From SAR324 cluster bacterium (GTDB lineage: Bacteria > SAR324 > NAC60-12), in the NCBI GenBank assembly GCA_028281495.1, contig JANQJU010000082.1, positions 1-64,000 on the forward strand: a DNA stretch of 64,000 nucleotides, read 5' to 3'. The notes under the pieces were generated by a model that was not told the DNA's origin, ran no database searches, and saw only the letters and a list, made by a program, of their open reading frames with translations. Below, in pieces: positions 40,556 through 48,799 of this stretch. The translations under genes and the position numbers were made by a program. The first letter of the stretch is position 1, and each line of letters begins with the position of its first letter.

Positions 40556-42109
40556 ATGGGATTGTTCACAGTAGAAGCACTCAGAAGCATCGAGAAAGAA
40601 GAACAACAGATCAAAAAACGCACCATCTTGATCGTTGACGATGAAGAACAGAACTTGAAAACTCTGAAATATGCCTTGGATGAGGAGTACGATATCCTCA
40701 CTGCTTCGGATGGACAGGAAGCGTTGCAGTTGTTGGAAAACGACCCCAACCCCGGCCGAATCCATGTGATCATTAGTGACCAACGGATGCCAAAAATGAC
40801 CGGAGTGGAATTCTTGGCTCATAGCCGCGCCATCGTTCCGCGAAGCATCCGGATTATTTTGACCGGATATACCGACGTGAGTGCAATCATGGATTCCATC
40901 AATCAAGCACAGATTTATCGATTCATCGTCAAACCTTTTGATAAGCAAGACATGTTACTAACAATCGAGCGGGGCTTAAGACTATTCGATCTGGAAGCGC
41001 AAAACCTTCAGTTGGTGGATGCGTTGAAGTTCCTCAATGGTCAGTTCTTCAACCAGATGCGTGGCATTTTACAACGCATCTCGGGGTCGTTCGAATTGCT
41101 GGAGAGACCCGGAGAAGCGGACAACCTCAATAAGAATCAGCATACCTTGCTTCACCAAATGGCAGGCAGTACGGATCATCTCATTCAATTGTTGAACAAA
41201 GCCTCCGAGTTGTCTTTTATGTATACAGGCAATCACCCCGTCGCCAAGGAACAATTGGATATCGTGGCATATCTCAAGGAGCTGGGAGAACGTTTTTCAG
41301 CGGAGCATGAATCCGATTTGACGTTGCATTGCCAATGGGATTTAGGAGGTTCCACGGGGGTTGTGGATAATTATTATGTGGATGCAGATCGAACTCTCTT
41401 GAGCCAAGCGTTGCAAGAGCTATTGGACAATGCGTTTCAATACGCCGACAAACCCACCACCATTACCATTGGGGCGAGTGTGGAGGCAGCTCATTTATGT
41501 ATTTGGATACAAGATCAGGGCATTGGCAAAGACCGTGAAGAAGGAGAGCGGTTGGTTTTACCCTTTGTGCGAGGCAAACAAAGCGCATCGTATCAACCCT
41601 TGGGGTTGGGAATCGGCTTAGCAAAAGCAAAAGCATATCTCGAAGCTCAAGGCGGGGAATTGCTTTGGTTAGGAGAAGAGGTAGGGTCCACGGTGCAGGC
41701 CCGATTGCCCTTACCCTTTGCCGATCATACCCTGCCCCAATTTCACGAAGACACACCACAACACGTTTTGATTTTTCAGAAAAACGAAGAACAACGTCGG
41801 TTGTACAAAGAGGTGCTGGAATTCGATGGTCATACGGTGAGTGAGAGTTCTACTCCTGAAGCGTTGGAGTCGGTACTGGCGGAAAGCTCCGTTGATGTCA
41901 TTTTGTTAGAAGCTGATGACGACAGGCAACCCACGATCTCAATCATTCAGAAGATTCAGGCCACGACGGGTTCCCAAGTGCCCCGGATTGTGGTTTTGGC
42001 TCAGGAAACCGCAGTTCATGACCAACAAATCTATTTAGATGCAGGAGCAGAACACTGTGTTTCACAACCAATCGATTACAAACAACTCTCCCAGTTGATT
42101 TATGAATAA
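40556..42109 (+). CDS. receiver - histidine-kinase-like ATPase - receiver protein lacking a clear phospho-His
   Basis: This is 517 residues. The first receiver (about 22-145) is canonical: ILIVDDEE, VIISDQRMPKMTG (Asp75), ILTGYTDV, VKPFD. The following dimerisation-like helix reads FLNGQFFNQMRGILQRISGS; the place of the phospho-His is occupied by other residues. The ATPase domain is recognisable: LLSQALQELLDNAFQYA (N box), IQDQGIGKD (G1) and LGLGIGLAKAKAYL (G2). The second receiver (about 405-515) has VDVILLEADDD with Glu where Asp is normal, so it may be locked or inactive. No membrane segments are present. It shares its first receiver type with the SpoIIE-phosphatase regulator. Confidence 0.82.
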   Translation: MGLFTVEALRSIEKEEQQIKKRTILIVDDEEQNLKTLKYALDEEYDILTASDGQEALQLLENDPNPGRIHVIISDQRMPKMTGVEFLAHSRAIVPRSIRIILTGYTDVSAIMDSINQAQIYRFIVKPFDKQDMLLTIERGLRLFDLEAQNLQLVDALKFLNGQFFNQMRGILQRISGSFELLERPGEADNLNKNQHTLLHQMAGSTDHLIQLLNKASELSFMYTGNHPVAKEQLDIVAYLKELGERFSAEHESDLTLHCQWDLGGSTGVVDNYYVDADRTLLSQALQELLDNAFQYADKPTTITIGASVEAAHLCIWIQDQGIGKDREEGERLVLPFVRGKQSASYQPLGLGIGLAKAKAYLEAQGGELLWLGEEVGSTVQARLPLPFADHTLPQFHEDTPQHVLIFQKNEEQRRLYKEVLEFDGHTVSESSTPEALESVLAESSVDVILLEADDDRQPTISIIQKIQATTGSQVPRIVVLAQETAVHDQQIYLDAGAEHCVSQPIDYKQLSQLIYE

Positions 42110-42205
42110 TCTTGCCTTCTCTCCTGGGGAGGTTGCTGAGGAGTGCTATTGAATTTTGAATCTCAGTGCCCTAGTTCACAGTAAACTTTTTTCAGTCTAG
42201 ATCAT

Positions 42206-43591
42206 ATGCAGTGTTTGTTAGTTGTTGCCAGCAATCAGAAGGATCAATATCGAATCAAGGCTTTACTGGAAGAAGAATTTCAGGTGAAGGCGAGTGATTC
42301 CATACACAACAGTCTGGAGCTTGCTCGTGAGAAGCATTTCGACATGATCCTGTATGATACGGATCAGATCACGCCGCTGAAATCGTTTTTAGAAGAATTG
42401 CGAACGCGGCAAATCACCACTCCCGTCAGTGCTTTGTGCCGTCAGGTTGACATAAAATCGGTATGGGAGATGAAAAAGCTGAAAGTGATTTCTGTGATCA
42501 AAAAACCTTTTTCCCGATTGGAATTGTTGTTGGGGATTCAAAAAGGTTTCAAGAAGTATGAAGAACGGCCAAAAGAAATCCAATACACCTTGAAAAAAGA
42601 AAAAGCCGAGGTCGTCATGGGAATGAATAAGAAGGCGGTCATTTCCGAACTCCGGGAACATGGCATGACGTTGATTTTGCCCAATTTGGTCACAGTGGGC
42701 ACCAAAATGGTGTTCTCCAATACCGAACTCAGTGCATTACTGGGGCTGACTTATGAGCGGTCTCCTCGTATTGAGGTGGTGGTGAAAAAATGTGTTCCCA
42801 TGAATGACTTTCGTTACAAGGCAGAGATGGAATTTGGCGAGAACATCTCCAAAAACTTTTATATTTCCTTGCTGCGCTACCTAGAAAAGCATGCGGTGGC
42901 AGCCCAGCAAGCAAAAGCAGATTCCTTGCTCAAAACCATTTTAGTGGCCGATGTGGATGGTTTCATAAGAGATTATTATAAAGTGACATTGGAAGATGCA
43001 GGATTCCGGGTCTTGTTTGCCTCGGATGGCTTTGAAGTGTTTGAGGTATTGGAAAAAGAAAACGTGGGATTGTTGATTCTAGATCTCCTGTTGCCAAAGC
43101 TAACGGGGCAAGAGGTGTTGGAACTGATGCAACAGCGAAGTATCCGGTTGCCCATCATTGCAGCCACGGCGGAAAATGATCCGGCTGTGGTGCGTAAAGT
43201 CGCTCCCCAAGTTCAAGAATATCTTCTCAAACCCTTTGCGGGCCAAGTGTTGTTGGAACGTATTTCAAAAATTTTGCACGACTGGAAAGGCAACAAGGCA
43301 ACTCAAAAAAAAGGAGGGCTTTCCATGCCAATCCATTTAGAAACCAACCTCATGATGACTTTTCGAGAGCAGGTGCGGCTGGTCAACGTGTTGCCGAAAG
43401 GGGTGATTTTTATCAGAAATTCGCCGCTCGCCACGAACACACGCTTCACTTTAAAAACCGACGCCATTGCTGCTGGAGCACCAGACGATGCGGCTGCCTC
43501 TTTCTTCGATTTGAAAGTGGTGCGGTGTCGATTCAGTGAAGCAGGCAAAGGTTTTGAGCTGCATGCGGCATTTGCCTCCATAGAAAATTGA
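42206..43591 (+). CDS. double-receiver protein with two PilZ-like domains
   Basis: This is 461 residues. Receiver 1 (1-115) has CLLVVASNQKDQYRIKALL and FDMILYDTD but lacks the acidic N-terminal pair and the usual MP after the Asp. A PilZ-like beta domain follows (about 128-225: VVMGMNKKAVISELREHGMT then LPNLVTVGTKMVF). Receiver 2 (about 243-365) is canonical: ILVADVDG, LLILDLLLPKLTG, IAATAEN, LLKPFAG. A second PilZ-like domain ends the protein. The c-di-GMP motifs RxxxR and D/NxSxxG are not evident in either, so ligand binding is doubtful. No ribosome site is obvious before the ATG at 42206. It follows the receiver-ATPase gene by 96 nt and may share its transcript. Confidence 0.75.
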   Translation: MQCLLVVASNQKDQYRIKALLEEEFQVKASDSIHNSLELAREKHFDMILYDTDQITPLKSFLEELRTRQITTPVSALCRQVDIKSVWEMKKLKVISVIKKPFSRLELLLGIQKGFKKYEERPKEIQYTLKKEKAEVVMGMNKKAVISELREHGMTLILPNLVTVGTKMVFSNTELSALLGLTYERSPRIEVVVKKCVPMNDFRYKAEMEFGENISKNFYISLLRYLEKHAVAAQQAKADSLLKTILVADVDGFIRDYYKVTLEDAGFRVLFASDGFEVFEVLEKENVGLLILDLLLPKLTGQEVLELMQQRSIRLPIIAATAENDPAVVRKVAPQVQEYLLKPFAGQVLLERISKILHDWKGNKATQKKGGLSMPIHLETNLMMTFREQVRLVNVLPKGVIFIRNSPLATNTRFTLKTDAIAAGAPDDAAASFFDLKVVRCRFSEAGKGFELHAAFASIEN

Positions 43592-43626
43592 TCAACACGG
43601 ACTGAGTGGAAATTCTGCTACGTTGC

Positions 43627-44892
43627 TTAAGCTTCTGGAGTGAGTGGTAGCCAGATCATGAAAGTCGTGCCGGATCCCAAAACCGATTCAATTTCGACAC
43701 GTCCTTGGTGTTTTTCAAGAATGCCATAGGAAATCGAGAGTCCCAAACCTGTCCCTTCTCCTATTCGTTTCGTGGTAAAAAACGGCTCAAAAATTCGTTT
43801 TTGTACGTCTTGAGACATCCCACATCCATTGTCCTGAATCCGAATGCCCAACTCATGATCTTTCAAAAAGGTAGACACTTTCATTTGTCCCACAAATGGG
43901 AGTTCGCTGTGTTGCTGCTTTTCGAGAATGGCTTGGCACCCATTGACGGCTAAATTGAGAAACAATTGATTCAATTGAGCAGGCCAGCACAGAATGAGCG
44001 GGTCGGTTTGGAAGTCACACACAAACTCAACCTGTTTTTTGAAGTTGGAGCGCACCAAGGTGATTGTGGATTTCAACCCTGCCACCACAGAGGCCTCTTT
44101 GCGTTCCGCTTCATCCAATCGGGAAAAGGTGCGTAAATCTTGGACAATGGTTTGGATACGCTCCGTCCCATCGAAAATCGCTTCTAAGTTTTGGTGAAGT
44201 GGAAAGAACCGTTCTTCTAATGCACTCCGGATTGCTGGAGACACATCATCGCCAGCCAATTTATAAATGAAGGTGTGCAGTTGATCGAGAAAGCTTTTCA
44301 AGTTGTGAGCACCGTTGTGAACAAAATTGGTGGGATTGTTGATTTCATGGGCGACCCCAGCGACCAAAACCCCCAAACTGGCCATTTTTTCGGATTGGAC
44401 CAACTGGGCTTGAGTCTCTTTGAGTTGTTGATGCTGGTTTTCGAGTCGTTCGAAGGCATCGCTCAATTCTTGAGAGGTTTGTTGTACCTTCAATTGGGCC
44501 AAATGGAGCTTCACGTGGGTAGACACTCGCAGGAGGAGTTCTTGCTTCTTAAAAGGCTTAGTGACGTAATCGACGGCTCCTGCCTCAAAACCCTGTACAA
44601 TATCTTCTGATTCCACCTTGGCTGTTAAGAAAATAACAGGGGTGTCTTGAGTGGCAGGATGGGCTTTCAAATGCCGACAGGTCGTGATTCCATCCATGAC
44701 GGGCATGAGGACATCCAAGAGGATGGCATCAAACCGTTTGTTTTCTGTCCACTTCAGCGCCTCTTTACCATTCATCGCAAACTCGATTTGATATCCCTGC
44801 TCTTTTAAGATGTTAGCCAACAGTTGGATGTTTTTGGGTTCATCGTCAACAATCAATAAAGAAACAGGGGTTTTCTCATCGGGGGACCCCAT
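43627..44892 (-). CDS. soluble receiver - histidine kinase (RR-HisKA-HATPase)
   Basis: This is 421 residues with no membrane segment. The receiver has LLIVDDEPKN, DAILLDVLMPVMDG (Asp60), FLTAK and TKPFKKQE. The coiled coil contains QLVQSEKMASLGVLVAGVAH leading to phospho-His182. The ATPase motifs LFLNLAVNGCQAILE, IQDNGCGMS and FFTTKRIGEGTGLGLSISYG are intact. Its kinase core resembles that of the binding-protein-coupled kinase at 35624-37192 very closely, so the two probably arose by duplication with exchange of the input domain. It converges on the double-receiver gene and lies downstream of cheB on the same strand after 190 nt. Confidence 0.92.
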   Translation of the reverse strand: MGSPDEKTPVSLLIVDDEPKNIQLLANILKEQGYQIEFAMNGKEALKWTENKRFDAILLDVLMPVMDGITTCRHLKAHPATQDTPVIFLTAKVESEDIVQGFEAGAVDYVTKPFKKQELLLRVSTHVKLHLAQLKVQQTSQELSDAFERLENQHQQLKETQAQLVQSEKMASLGVLVAGVAHEINNPTNFVHNGAHNLKSFLDQLHTFIYKLAGDDVSPAIRSALEERFFPLHQNLEAIFDGTERIQTIVQDLRTFSRLDEAERKEASVVAGLKSTITLVRSNFKKQVEFVCDFQTDPLILCWPAQLNQLFLNLAVNGCQAILEKQQHSELPFVGQMKVSTFLKDHELGIRIQDNGCGMSQDVQKRIFEPFFTTKRIGEGTGLGLSISYGILEKHQGRVEIESVLGSGTTFMIWLPLTPEA

Positions 44893-45082
44893 AAGCAGCT
44901 CCGGCTGGGTTTTAAGTGTTGGAGAGAATAATACAGTTTCTCACTCTCTTATCGCATTTAGAGCCTCCATCTTCAAATTTGGGGAACATGTTGTGAAAAT
45001 AATACAAATCTTTCTATGGATGGGGAGGAAGAAGGGAGATTGAAATTAACAGCCATCCTTCTGAACGAAGAGGTGCTGTCAT

Positions 45083-46300
45083 TCAACCACGCACCATTTC
45101 GATCAACTGGGTGGCGATGTGGGGGAGGCCCAGGATGTGTTCCGCTGCATTGAGTTGGATGGCCGATTTGGGCATGCCGAACACCACACTGCTGGCTTCA
45201 TCTTGTACAACCGTGCGGCCACCCACTTTTTTGAGGGAAAGCAAACCGTTGGCTCCATCCGACCCCATTCCAGTTAAAAGTACGCCGATTCCTAAATGAC
45301 CCACCGATTTGGCGACGGATTCGAACAACACATCCACGGATGGGCGATGGCGGTTCACCAACGGACCCTCATCGAGATACACGGAATACTTGCCTGATTG
45401 CCGACGTTTCACCAACAAATGATGGCTTCCCGGAGCTAATAAGACTTGTCCAGGTTGGAGACAATCCCCGGTTTCTGCCTCTTTCACGTCGAGGGCACAG
45501 AGTTTATCCAGGCGTTGAGCAAATGTGGAAGTGAACAAGGCAGGCATGTGTTGCACCACCACAATGCCTGGCATCGAAGCAGGCAAGGCCGTTAAGATTT
45601 GGATGATCGCATCCACCCCGCCTGTTGAAGCACCTATCGCAATCAAATTTTGTGAAAATGCGAGTTTGCCACCTGGAAAAATTTCTTCTGCACCATAAGC
45701 GTGTTTACCTGAAGGCTTCACAGACGGAGCAAACGACGGCTTTGCTGTTGATGAAGGGTTGGTCGTTGATGAAGGGGGCACCATTGCTGAGGCAGGCACT
45801 TTTGAGGAAGGGTTGACCTTTGAGGAAGGGCTCACCAAAGACGGGGAATTCCGTGTTGTCTGAGACGGGTCTAGAAATCGTTGGTGAGGAGTTTTCACTT
45901 TGGCTTGAGCGGCAGCTTTGATTTTATTGACCACTTCAATGGTGATTTCCGGCAGTTTTTCACTGATGCCCAATCGAGGTTTTTCGACGATTTCGACAGC
46001 TCCCAATTCCAAAGCTTTGAAGGCCGCTTCGGTATCACTGCCAGTCAAAGAGCTGACCATCACCACCGGCAGTGGACTGGATTTCATCAGACGTTCGAGG
46101 AAGGTCAGTCCATCCATTTTGGGCATTTGGACGTCTAGAGTCAGAACATCCGGTTGGAGTTGTTTGATCTTTTTCACAGCAATGTTGGCGTCGGGAGCGG
46201 TCCCCACCACATGCAACATCGGATCACTTTCCAGCATGTTGGATAACACTTTCCGCACGACCGGCGAGTCGTCCACAATGAGCACTTTAATGGGGCGCAT
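45083..46300 (-). CDS. cheB: chemotaxis response regulator protein-glutamate methylesterase CheB
   Basis: From the ATG at 46300 the protein is 405 residues. The receiver (2-120) has VLIVDDSPVVRKVL, DVLTLDVQMPKMDG, MVSSLTG and VEKP. A Ser/Pro/Thr/Lys-rich linker (about 150-200) has repeated PSSKV/PSSTT units. The methylesterase domain has AIGASTGGVDAI (catalytic Ser), VVQHMPALFTSTFAQRL (catalytic His), and LLTGMGSDGANGLL (catalytic Asp region). CheB removes methyl groups from MCP glutamates and resets adaptation. The gene begins 2 nt after the MCP stop codon, so the MCP is its likely substrate. The linker is much longer than in E. coli CheB. Confidence 0.95.
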   Translation of the reverse strand: MRPIKVLIVDDSPVVRKVLSNMLESDPMLHVVGTAPDANIAVKKIKQLQPDVLTLDVQMPKMDGLTFLERLMKSSPLPVVMVSSLTGSDTEAAFKALELGAVEIVEKPRLGISEKLPEITIEVVNKIKAAAQAKVKTPHQRFLDPSQTTRNSPSLVSPSSKVNPSSKVPASAMVPPSSTTNPSSTAKPSFAPSVKPSGKHAYGAEEIFPGGKLAFSQNLIAIGASTGGVDAIIQILTALPASMPGIVVVQHMPALFTSTFAQRLDKLCALDVKEAETGDCLQPGQVLLAPGSHHLLVKRRQSGKYSVYLDEGPLVNRHRPSVDVLFESVAKSVGHLGIGVLLTGMGSDGANGLLSLKKVGGRTVVQDEASSVVFGMPKSAIQLNAAEHILGLPHIATQLIEMVRG

Positions 46301-46302
46301 AA

Positions 46303-48261
46303 TCAAAACTCGCTGATATCGTCGTCAAAATCGTAGGCGGTTCGTTTACGAGGCGATCGTCGTGGTTGATCGGAAAACGACTGTTCAGGTAGCATCCGGG
46401 GGCCTTGATCTTTGGTCAGCATCGGCTTGGCCCGAGCAGGCAGTGATTCCATTGGCTCCGAATCGGTAGGTTCGGCTTCTTCGGCTTCGGTTTCCACAGG
46501 TTCGACCGTTTCAATCGTTTTAAAACGCTTCATCATCTGAATCAGTGATTTGGATTGCTCTGCCATTTCTTGGCTGGCGGAAGCAGTTTCTTCCACCAAA
46601 GTGGCATTTTGCTGAGTCACACGCTCCATTTCAGAAAGGGCCACGTTGATCTGCTGAATGCCTTGAGCTTGTTCGGAGGAAGCCGCGTCGATGTTTTCCA
46701 CCATATCGGAAACTTCGGTTGCTGACTCAATGATCAAATTGGTGTCTTGTTCCACTTTTCCGAGCAATTCATCGAAGCTGGTTTCGAAGGTGTTTTGCAG
46801 GTCGCGGAGCATGGTTTCGGTATTGGTGAGCATGTCTTGAATCGCTTGGTTGGATTGATCCGCAATTTGTGCTCCTTTGTTCACTTGTTTCAAACTGACT
46901 TTGATCAGCTCCCCGATTTCCTTCGATGCTTTGGCGGAGCGATGGGCCAGTTTCCGAACTTCCGCAGCAACCACGGCAAATCCTTTTCCATGCTCTCCGG
47001 CACGAGCAGCTTCCACCGACGCATTCAACGCGAGCAGGTTGGTTTGCGAGGCCAAGTCTTCAATCACATTGATAATCCATGAGATCTTCTCGGCACTTTC
47101 GGTGATGTCTTCCATTGCCTTGGTGGTTTCCGCATTGTAGGTGTTGACCTTCTCAAAGAACGCTTCGTTGTTATCTTGCAAGGTGGTGATGAATTTTTGA
47201 TTCGCTCCGCTCGTTTTAGATACCACTTCTTGCAATTGGGCTTTGCCAGTTTCTGCAACCGATTTCATCTTTTTGCCAATGCGATTGGCATGGGTGGCGT
47301 TTTCGGCATTGTGCTCTACCGTGGCAGTCATTTCTTCGATGGCAGAGGCCGTTTCTTCCAAAGAAGCACTTTGGGATTCAGTACGTTTGGCAAGATTCTG
47401 GTTGCCTTCGGCAATCTGACGTGAGGCCGATGCGATATGCCGTCCGTTTTGTTGTACCTGGATGATGATCGTGTTCAACTGATCAATGAACCGATTGAAC
47501 CATGAAGCGAGTTCTCCGATTTCATCTTGTGTGGCCACTTCGAGGCGACGCGTGAGATCGCCTTCCCCTTGAGCAATGTCTTTGAGACGCGCCACCACAA
47601 TCCGAACGGGCAACGTCACAATCCGAGTCATCACAGCAGCAAGCAGAACGGCAATCAAAATACCGCTAACAATGATAATGAGCATCAGCGTGTGGGTTCT
47701 TTCCCGAATGGTCTGATTGGTTTGATAATTTTGTTCCGATTGCTGTTGCAAATGCGCCACGATGGATTCAATGGTTCCCACCGCTTCGTCGTACAGTTTT
47801 TGGTTGTTTCCCCGCGCCACCACATACGCTGTTTCGAAATCGTAGTTGTCCACTAAATCGATGATTTCGTCGTAGTTGGTCAATACCGCCTGCCATTGTT
47901 GGATGAAGGCTTGCAATTCCTGTTGTTCGACTTCGGGAAACATCGATTGGTGGGCATCCACCAATTGGAAGGGTATCTGTGCCGTGACTTTCAGACGTTC
48001 TAAAATTTGATTGCGCAAGTCCTCATCGTTTTGCTCGCCTAAGAATTCAAACAACAGCAGACGATTTTGATAGAGCGTACGGTTGATTTCATTGATCTTG
48101 TTGGTGGGCACCAAATTGAGAGCATACATCTCATCGGAAAGTTCTCCGGTCTTCATGATGCTCCGCAATCCCATCATCCCTTGAAATACCAAAATGGCCG
48201 ATAAGGCCACAAAGGCAATCAACAGTTTGTAAATGATACGTAAATTATAAAACCACTTCAT
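46303..48261 (-). CDS. methyl-accepting chemotaxis protein (four-helix-bundle sensor)
   Basis: This is 652 residues. TM1 (about 11-30), a helical periplasmic sensor of about 160 residues and TM2 (about 193-215) are followed by HAMP (VVARLKDIAQGEGDLTRRLE). The signalling tip is LASQTNLLALNASVEAARAG with EHGKGFAVVAAEVRKLAHRS. The methylation helices are Glu/Gln-rich (QSASLEETASAIEEMTATVE, TLVEETASASQEMAEQ). The C-terminal tail is acidic and basic by turns and lacks an NWETF-type CheR tether. The sensor lacks the motifs of Cache or PAS domains; its ligand is unknown. It overlaps cheW by 4 nt (ATGA). Confidence 0.95.
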   Translation of the reverse strand: MKWFYNLRIIYKLLIAFVALSAILVFQGMMGLRSIMKTGELSDEMYALNLVPTNKINEINRTLYQNRLLLFEFLGEQNDEDLRNQILERLKVTAQIPFQLVDAHQSMFPEVEQQELQAFIQQWQAVLTNYDEIIDLVDNYDFETAYVVARGNNQKLYDEAVGTIESIVAHLQQQSEQNYQTNQTIRERTHTLMLIIIVSGILIAVLLAAVMTRIVTLPVRIVVARLKDIAQGEGDLTRRLEVATQDEIGELASWFNRFIDQLNTIIIQVQQNGRHIASASRQIAEGNQNLAKRTESQSASLEETASAIEEMTATVEHNAENATHANRIGKKMKSVAETGKAQLQEVVSKTSGANQKFITTLQDNNEAFFEKVNTYNAETTKAMEDITESAEKISWIINVIEDLASQTNLLALNASVEAARAGEHGKGFAVVAAEVRKLAHRSAKASKEIGELIKVSLKQVNKGAQIADQSNQAIQDMLTNTETMLRDLQNTFETSFDELLGKVEQDTNLIIESATEVSDMVENIDAASSEQAQGIQQINVALSEMERVTQQNATLVEETASASQEMAEQSKSLIQMMKRFKTIETVEPVETEAEEAEPTDSEPMESLPARAKPMLTKDQGPRMLPEQSFSDQPRRSPRKRTAYDFDDDISEF

Positions 48262-48791
48262 ACGCCCCCTGATAAAATCGACAATTCCTCTTGAGATAAC
48301 AAACGGTCCACGTTGAGTAAAATCACCATCGTTTCTTTGATCATCCCCACGCCATCTAAAAATTTAGCATGAATGTCTGTTTCAAATTCCGGTGTGCTTT
48401 GGATTTGGTCGTTGCCTAAAAAAGCCACATCGGAAACGCGATCCACCAACAATCCAATCAATTTGGTGCCCACTTGTACGATTATGATCACCGAATCTTT
48501 ATCATACTGACCTTTCGGCATTTTAAAGCGTGTTCTTAATTCCATAACGGGAATGATCGTTCCACGCAAATTCAATAAACCTCGAATGAACGGCGGCATG
48601 TCCGGAATCGGAGTGATTTTTTCTTTAAAGCTGACCAATTCCCGCACCTTATGGATATCGATACCATAGGTTTCTTCTTCTAAACGAAAAAGCACCAATT
48701 GGATGCCGTCCCCAGAATAGTTGAGTGCCAGGGCTAAGTATTCCTCTTCTTCGTCATCCTGCCACTGCTGCATGAGGTTTTGTAAATCCAT
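48258..48791 (-). CDS. cheW: chemotaxis coupling protein CheW
   Basis: This is 177 residues with a CheW-like double beta-barrel: IQLVLFRLEEETYGIDIHKV, TPIPDMPPFIRGLLNLRGTI, IPVMELRTRF, VIIIVQVGTKLIGLLVDRVS. An acidic N-terminal extension of about 25 residues (QQWQDDEEEEYL) precedes the core. CheW bridges the MCP tip and the P5 domain of CheA. It lies 8 nt after the cheA stop and overlaps the MCP start by 4 nt, which fits a complete and coupled signalling unit. Confidence 0.95.
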   Translation of the reverse strand: MDLQNLMQQWQDDEEEEYLALALNYSGDGIQLVLFRLEEETYGIDIHKVRELVSFKEKITPIPDMPPFIRGLLNLRGTIIPVMELRTRFKMPKGQYDKDSVIIIVQVGTKLIGLLVDRVSDVAFLGNDQIQSTPEFETDIHAKFLDGVGMIKETMVILLNVDRLLSQEELSILSGGV

Positions 48792-48799
48792 GTTGTTGT

